Of a stretch of 64,000 bases of DNA, positions 60,760 through 64,000 are shown piece by piece; the stretch's first letter is position 1, and the number at the start of each line of letters is the position of its first letter. The notes beneath the pieces are model-generated. The model was given only the letters and a program-made list of their open reading frames with translations, was not told the DNA's origin and ran no database searches. The position numbers were made by a program, and so were the translations under genes. This stretch comes from Nonlabens antarcticus (lineage in GTDB: Bacteria > Bacteroidota > Bacteroidia > Flavobacteriales > Flavobacteriaceae), in contig NZ_JADFCO010000061.1 in NCBI RefSeq assembly GCF_015356755.1, forward strand, positions 62,001-126,000, written 5' to 3'.

Positions 60760-61365
60760 TCAAATTGCTGCCCCATCGGGTGGCAATTTTTGTATGAGGT
60801 CTTTTGCGTACTGTTGCAACTCTTCAAAAAACAGTCTGAATTGCTCTTCTAAAACCTCATAATGTTCCTGCAGTTCCACAGCCGCATGTTGCATGTTGCT
60901 TTTACCATTGGTACGTTTGTTCATCTGGTACAGAATATGACTCATTCCTTCTACCGTTCGGTAGCTGTAGATCCAGTTTTGTTCTACCATAACGGGATAA
61001 AACCGCTGAATTCTGGGCGGTAGGATATCCCAGTATTCTTTGAGATCTTCATAGAATCCCAAGGTGTATTTTTCAAGTTCGACGGGATGAAAATCAGACC
61101 AGTTTGCTGCCAGAAAGTGATCATAATATAAATCGACGATAACACTGCTCCACAACCCGTATTTAGGTCTGATTAAGTTTTTACTTTGTTTTACAATAGG
61201 ATGATGATCTGTAAACGTATCAATGTAGCGGTGTAGCATGATTCCCTGAGATACACGGTCTGGAAACTTTGAAAAATTCTTGCCACGTACGGAATCTGCA
61301 ATAAAATTGCCGATTCGCAGTTCTGTGTCGTTTCCTGATAATACTAAGTGTGCCAGATAATTCAT
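60760..61365 (-). CDS. ACP phosphodiesterase-like (DUF479)
   Basis: A 201-residue protein of the AcpH/DUF479 family, whose E. coli member removes phosphopantetheine from acyl carrier protein. MNYLAHLVLSGNDTELRIGN, FIADSVRGK, VSQGIMLHRYIDTFTDHHPI and VIVDLYYDHFLAANW show the His/Asp-rich metal site typical of HD-like hydrolases. The ATG at 61365 is preferred over 61428, since it gives the conserved start and the glmM promoter overlaps the upstream part. Divergent from glmM, 63 bp away. Confidence 0.88.
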   Translation of the reverse strand: MNYLAHLVLSGNDTELRIGNFIADSVRGKNFSKFPDRVSQGIMLHRYIDTFTDHHPIVKQSKNLIRPKYGLWSSVIVDLYYDHFLAANWSDFHPVELEKYTLGFYEDLKEYWDILPPRIQRFYPVMVEQNWIYSYRTVEGMSHILYQMNKRTNGKSNMQHAAVELQEHYEVLEEQFRLFFEELQQYAKDLIQKLPPDGAAI

Positions 61366-61374
61366 GAATAGGTT

Positions 61375-61405
61375 TTGCGGGTGATCTCGTAGAAAACTAC
61401 ATTTG
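61375..61405 (+). promoter_or_regulatory. glmM promoter
   Basis: TTG at 61375-61377, a 20-bp spacer and TACATTTG at 61398-61405 match the Bacteroidota consensus exactly, 24 bp before the ATG. Confidence 0.85.
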
Positions 61406-61428
61406 TCGTAAATATAACAACTACACAC

Positions 61429-62823
61429 ATGACACTCATAAAATCCATTTCAGGAATTCGCGGCACTATAGGGGGCAACCCTGGAGACAATTTAACTCCG
61501 CTAGATGCCGTGAAATTTGCTAGCGCTTATGGAAAATGGATCAAAACAGCTTCAGGCAAGGAAAGACCACTAGTAGTAATAGGCCGTGACGCTCGTATTA
61601 GTGGTGCTATGATCCAGGCTTTGGTTCAAAATACACTGGTGGGAATGGGATGTGATGTAATTGATTTAGGTTTGAGCACAACGCCTACCGTAGAGATTGC
61701 CGTACCCCAAGAAAACGCAGATGGAGGTATCATTCTCACCGCTAGCCATAACCCCAAAGAATGGAATGCCCTTAAACTACTCAATAACAAAGGCGAATTT
61801 CTGGATGGAGTAGAAGGTCAGAAGATTCTGGATACGGCAGCTGCAGAGGATTTCGCTTACGCGGAAGTTGATGATCTAGGTCAAGTCACTGCGATAACCG
61901 ACTATATTGACAAACACATTGTTGAAGTATTAAAATTGCCACTGGTCCAGGTCGATGCGATAAAGGCCGGCAAATTTAAAGTGGTGGTGGATGGAGTGAA
62001 CTCCACGGGAGGTATTGCCATTCCTGCATTATGCAAGGCATTAGGTGTTGAGGTGGTAGAATTATATTGCGATCCCACGGGACACTTTCCCCACAATCCA
62101 GAACCATTGAAGGAACATCTGGGCGATTTATGCGCAGCAGTCACAGAACATAAAGCCGACTTTGGCATCACCGTAGATCCAGACGTGGATAGACTTGCCT
62201 TTATTACCGATAAAGGAGAAATGTTTGGGGAAGAATATACGCTCGTAGCTTGCGCAGATTATGTGCTGAGCAAGAAAAAAGGAGATACGGTGAGCAACCT
62301 ATCTTCTTCCAGAGCATTGCGGGACGTGACCGTAAAACATGGTGGTAACTACCATGCAGCAGCTGTGGGCGAGGTAAATGTCGTTACTAAAATGAAAGCC
62401 GTGAAAGCCGTTATAGGCGGTGAGGGAAACGGCGGTATCATCTATCCAGACAGCCATTATGGTCGTGATGCATTAGTAGGCGTGGCACTGTTCCTATCCC
62501 TTTTAACAGAGAAGAAAATGAAAGTTAGCGATCTGCGTGACAGTTATCCTTCCTACTTTATGGGTAAGAAAAAAGTACAGCTAACGCCGGGAATGCCAGT
62601 AGATGCTATTTTGAAAGACGTCGAAAAAAAATATGCTTCAGAAGATCTAACCACCATAGACGGTGTAAAAATCGACTTTGAAAACGAATGGGTGCACTTG
62701 CGTAAATCAAACACAGAACCTATCATTAGAATTTATACGGAATCAGGAAGTCAACAAGCTGCAGATCAACTAGCAGACCGCTTTATTGCAGAACTCGAGG
62801 GGATAGCTCAACAGCACGGGTAA
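61429..62823 (+). CDS. glmM: Phosphoglucosamine mutase
   Basis: A 464-residue alpha-phosphohexomutase, most likely GlmM, which converts glucosamine-6-phosphate to glucosamine-1-phosphate for UDP-GlcNAc and so for peptidoglycan and LPS. The phosphoserine is in ILTASHNPKEWNALKLL near 104. The metal site is DPDVDRLAFI near 246, GGEGNGGIIYP near 330 binds sugar and RKSNTEPIIRIYTES near 425 binds phosphate. A phosphomannomutase role cannot be fully excluded. Its last 41 bp overlap the end of the converging acyltransferase gene. Confidence 0.9.
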   Translation: MTLIKSISGIRGTIGGNPGDNLTPLDAVKFASAYGKWIKTASGKERPLVVIGRDARISGAMIQALVQNTLVGMGCDVIDLGLSTTPTVEIAVPQENADGGIILTASHNPKEWNALKLLNNKGEFLDGVEGQKILDTAAAEDFAYAEVDDLGQVTAITDYIDKHIVEVLKLPLVQVDAIKAGKFKVVVDGVNSTGGIAIPALCKALGVEVVELYCDPTGHFPHNPEPLKEHLGDLCAAVTEHKADFGITVDPDVDRLAFITDKGEMFGEEYTLVACADYVLSKKKGDTVSNLSSSRALRDVTVKHGGNYHAAAVGEVNVVTKMKAVKAVIGGEGNGGIIYPDSHYGRDALVGVALFLSLLTEKKMKVSDLRDSYPSYFMGKKKVQLTPGMPVDAILKDVEKKYASEDLTTIDGVKIDFENEWVHLRKSNTEPIIRIYTESGSQQAADQLADRFIAELEGIAQQHG

Positions 62824-63697
62824 CATCATCAGGCGTGGTTTTCCAGCGCTTGTGGGACCATAGATAATATTCGGGCTGGCTTTTTATGAGCGCCTCCAGT
62901 TTTACAAAAAAGCTATCGGTGACCATCCATTCCGGTTCTTTGCTCGCGTCTCTAGTGATGAGTTCAAAATGTGCTTTGTAATAACCTCGTTTTACTTTTT
63001 TCACTTGCAGGAAGTAGACCGGCATTTCATATTGTTTTGCCATGCGTTCTGCGCCCATGAATACTGGTGTGGTTTGATTGAAAAAAGTGGTGAAGAACTG
63101 TGCTGATGATTGTTTGGGAGCTTGATCTGCGACGAGTGCATATAATCCGGCTTCCATGGAGTTGCGGCTGCCGCGTATGATGTTGTAGGCCTTTTTCATG
63201 GGTACGAGAGTAGAACCAAATTTTGATCGTACTCTCCTTATAAACTGGTCAAAATATCTATTCTTGATGGGTTTATATACCACATAGGATTTGAAATCCA
63301 GAAATTGATCCAGTGCAATAGTCCATTCGTAGCTGGCCTGGTGGGCTAGCATTACAACTGTGGGCTGTCCCGCTTTCGCGAAAGCGTTAACCTCCTCAAT
63401 GTTGTCACATATAAAGCGTTTTTGAACTTCATCATGTGTAATACCCGTTGACTTAACCATCTCAAGGAAAATATCGCAAAAGTGCTGTGTACTTTCTTTT
63501 GATATGCGAGTGATTTCTTTGTCATTCAGGTCTGGAAAAGCAATTTTTATGTTTGAGAAGATGACATCACGGCGGTATTTGAAAACGTGATAAAGTAACA
63601 CATAAATGCAATCGCTTATGAAATAGATGATTGGAAAGGGAAGTCTGGAAATCAGCCAGATTATGGGATAAGCAAGATAAAATCCGACGGCTTGCAT
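62783..63697 (-). CDS. Lipid A acyltransferase-like protein (LpxL/HtrB)
   Basis: A 304-residue membrane-anchored acyltransferase of the LpxL/HtrB group, which adds a secondary acyl chain to lipid A precursors. An N-terminal hydrophobic segment (MQAVGFYLAYPIIWLISRLP) is followed by the catalytic H(x4)D/E motif in VMLAHQASYEW (His, then Glu). Further blocks are SRNSMEAGLYALVADQAPKQ and FTTFFNQTTPVFMGAERMAK. The frame reaches 63841, but the ATG at 63697 gives the normal start. The palindrome encodes A105-F-A-K-A109 before the catalytic strand. Its end overlaps glmM by 41 bp. Confidence 0.9.
   Translation of the reverse strand: MQAVGFYLAYPIIWLISRLPFPIIYFISDCIYVLLYHVFKYRRDVIFSNIKIAFPDLNDKEITRISKESTQHFCDIFLEMVKSTGITHDEVQKRFICDNIEEVNAFAKAGQPTVVMLAHQASYEWTIALDQFLDFKSYVVYKPIKNRYFDQFIRRVRSKFGSTLVPMKKAYNIIRGSRNSMEAGLYALVADQAPKQSSAQFFTTFFNQTTPVFMGAERMAKQYEMPVYFLQVKKVKRGYYKAHFELITRDASKEPEWMVTDSFFVKLEALIKSQPEYYLWSHKRWKTTPDDVTRAVELSPRVLQ
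63371..63386. repeat. Palindrome copy 19, inside the acyltransferase gene
   Basis: 16-bp palindrome (core 63372-63385), read as AFAKA at residues 105-109 just before the catalytic motif strand. Confidence 0.95.
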
Positions 63698-63711
63698 TGT
63701 TGAGTTTTTCG

Positions 63712-63719
63712 CAAATATA
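63712..63719 (-). promoter_or_regulatory. -7 box for the acyltransferase gene
   Basis: On the minus strand TATATTTG matches TAnnTTTG; a TTG lies 22 bp upstream, slightly longer than the usual spacing. It supports the start at 63697 rather than 63841. Confidence 0.55.
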
Positions 63720-63745
63720 CTATCTTGGCTCCTAAGATTTTCAAT

Positions 63746-64000
63746 ATGCTCTACGACATCGACATCGTCACGATTGTCATTATAGGAATTACTTGTCTCA
63801 TTAGCTTCAAGGGTTTTAAAGATTATGATTTTTTTGATCAATACAAGTTTAATATTCTAGGCATCCAGCGCGGTGAATCCTATCGATTTTTCACAAGCGG
63901 ATTCCTGCATTTAGATATTCAACATCTACTTTTTAATATGTTGACGCTCTATTTTTTTGCAGGAATTGTCGTTTACAGTCTTGGTACTGTAGCTTTCTTA
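63746..64000 (+). CDS. Rhomboid-family protease (partial, cut by window end)
   Basis: The frame from ATG 63746 reads MLYDIDIVTIVIIGITCLIS at the N-terminus, then KFNILGIQRGESYRFFTSGF and LHLDIQHLLFNMLTLYFFAG. This is the start of a rhomboid intramembrane serine protease: the first helix, then the R-x-x-TS-x-FLH-x-D-x-xHL-x-FNM signature. The catalytic Ser (GxSG) and His would lie beyond the window end. It is open for 85 codons to the edge. It diverges from the acyltransferase gene. Confidence 0.85.
   Translation, partial: MLYDIDIVTIVIIGITCLISFKGFKDYDFFDQYKFNILGIQRGESYRFFTSGFLHLDIQHLLFNMLTLYFFAGIVVYSLGTVAFL

Noticed and set aside
61851-61867. TTTCGCTTACGCGGAAG in glmM as another palindrome copy
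   Set aside because: Only parts of the arms match and the dyad symmetry is lost. It is too degenerate to count as a copy.

Overview
The window is a chromosomal segment of a marine-type Flavobacteriaceae bacterium (Bacteroidota). Supporting this are promoters of the Bacteroidota form TTG-N19/20-TAnnTTTG (ferredoxin, rpsF, HU, glmM), several protein families that are largely Bacteroidota-specific (DUF4290, DUF4834, DUF6146, DUF6495 and DUF6787 types), an Asp-type MurA and an AT-rich base composition. The abundant AFAKA and RFRES peptides made by a repeated palindrome suggest something near Nonlabens; that genus guess is weak. The content is almost entirely core housekeeping genes. No prophage, insertion sequence, CRISPR array or secretion cluster is visible.

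Layout. 1-3.4 kb: DUF937 protein, a lipoprotein, a membrane protein, tRNA-Arg(TCT), a serine beta-lactamase-like hydrolase and a SpoIIAA-like protein. 3.6-7.4 kb: serA, serC, a LuxC-like acyl-CoA reductase and a divergent ferredoxin. 7.9-14.2 kb: two envelope proteins, an SMR exporter and the leftward operon udk, ftsB/divIC-like, mutA, mutB. 14.3-14.8 kb: a dead ParDE toxin-antitoxin module. 14.8-20.8 kb: rlmH, nadC, yihY, a chalcone-isomerase-like protein, a DUF2147 protein and priA. 21.2-27.3 kb: LytTR response regulator, rpsF-rpsR-rplI, ogt, ABC permease, hisS, tRNA-Met. 27.5-36.6 kb: START-like protein, class IV aminotransferase, yqgE, HU, fmt-recQ-ATPase, DUF493, DUF4290, murA. 36.6-46.9 kb: pseudouridine synthases, a surface-repeat protein opposite an HTH regulator, carbonic anhydrase, hydrolase, tsaC-like, ALDH, GNAT-like and outer-membrane proteins. 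47-52.6 kb: DUF4834, YfhO, glycosyltransferase and flippase. 52.6-64 kb: a Ser/Arg-rich secreted protein, lipoprotein, photolyase-SDR-SRPBCC operon, CsbD, phhB, yebC, LysM protein, AcpH-like protein, glmM, LpxL-like acyltransferase and the start of a rhomboid protease.

The most striking signal is a dispersed palindrome, core GCTTTCGCGAAAGC, seen 18 times exactly and once with a one-base insertion. That is about one copy per 3.4 kb. Fourteen copies lie inside genes and five between genes. It is read in all three frames (AFAKA, RFRES, SLSRKR), and where the protein families are familiar it appears to replace family residues rather than add to them. This looks like a highly iterated palindrome kept or spread genome-wide, not a classical insertion element.

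Other points of note: the decayed parDE pair between rlmH and udk, MurA with Asp in place of the fosfomycin-target Cys, an elongator tRNA-Met with an A54/T58 swap in its T-loop, and five convergent gene pairs that share their stop codons within the same four bases.
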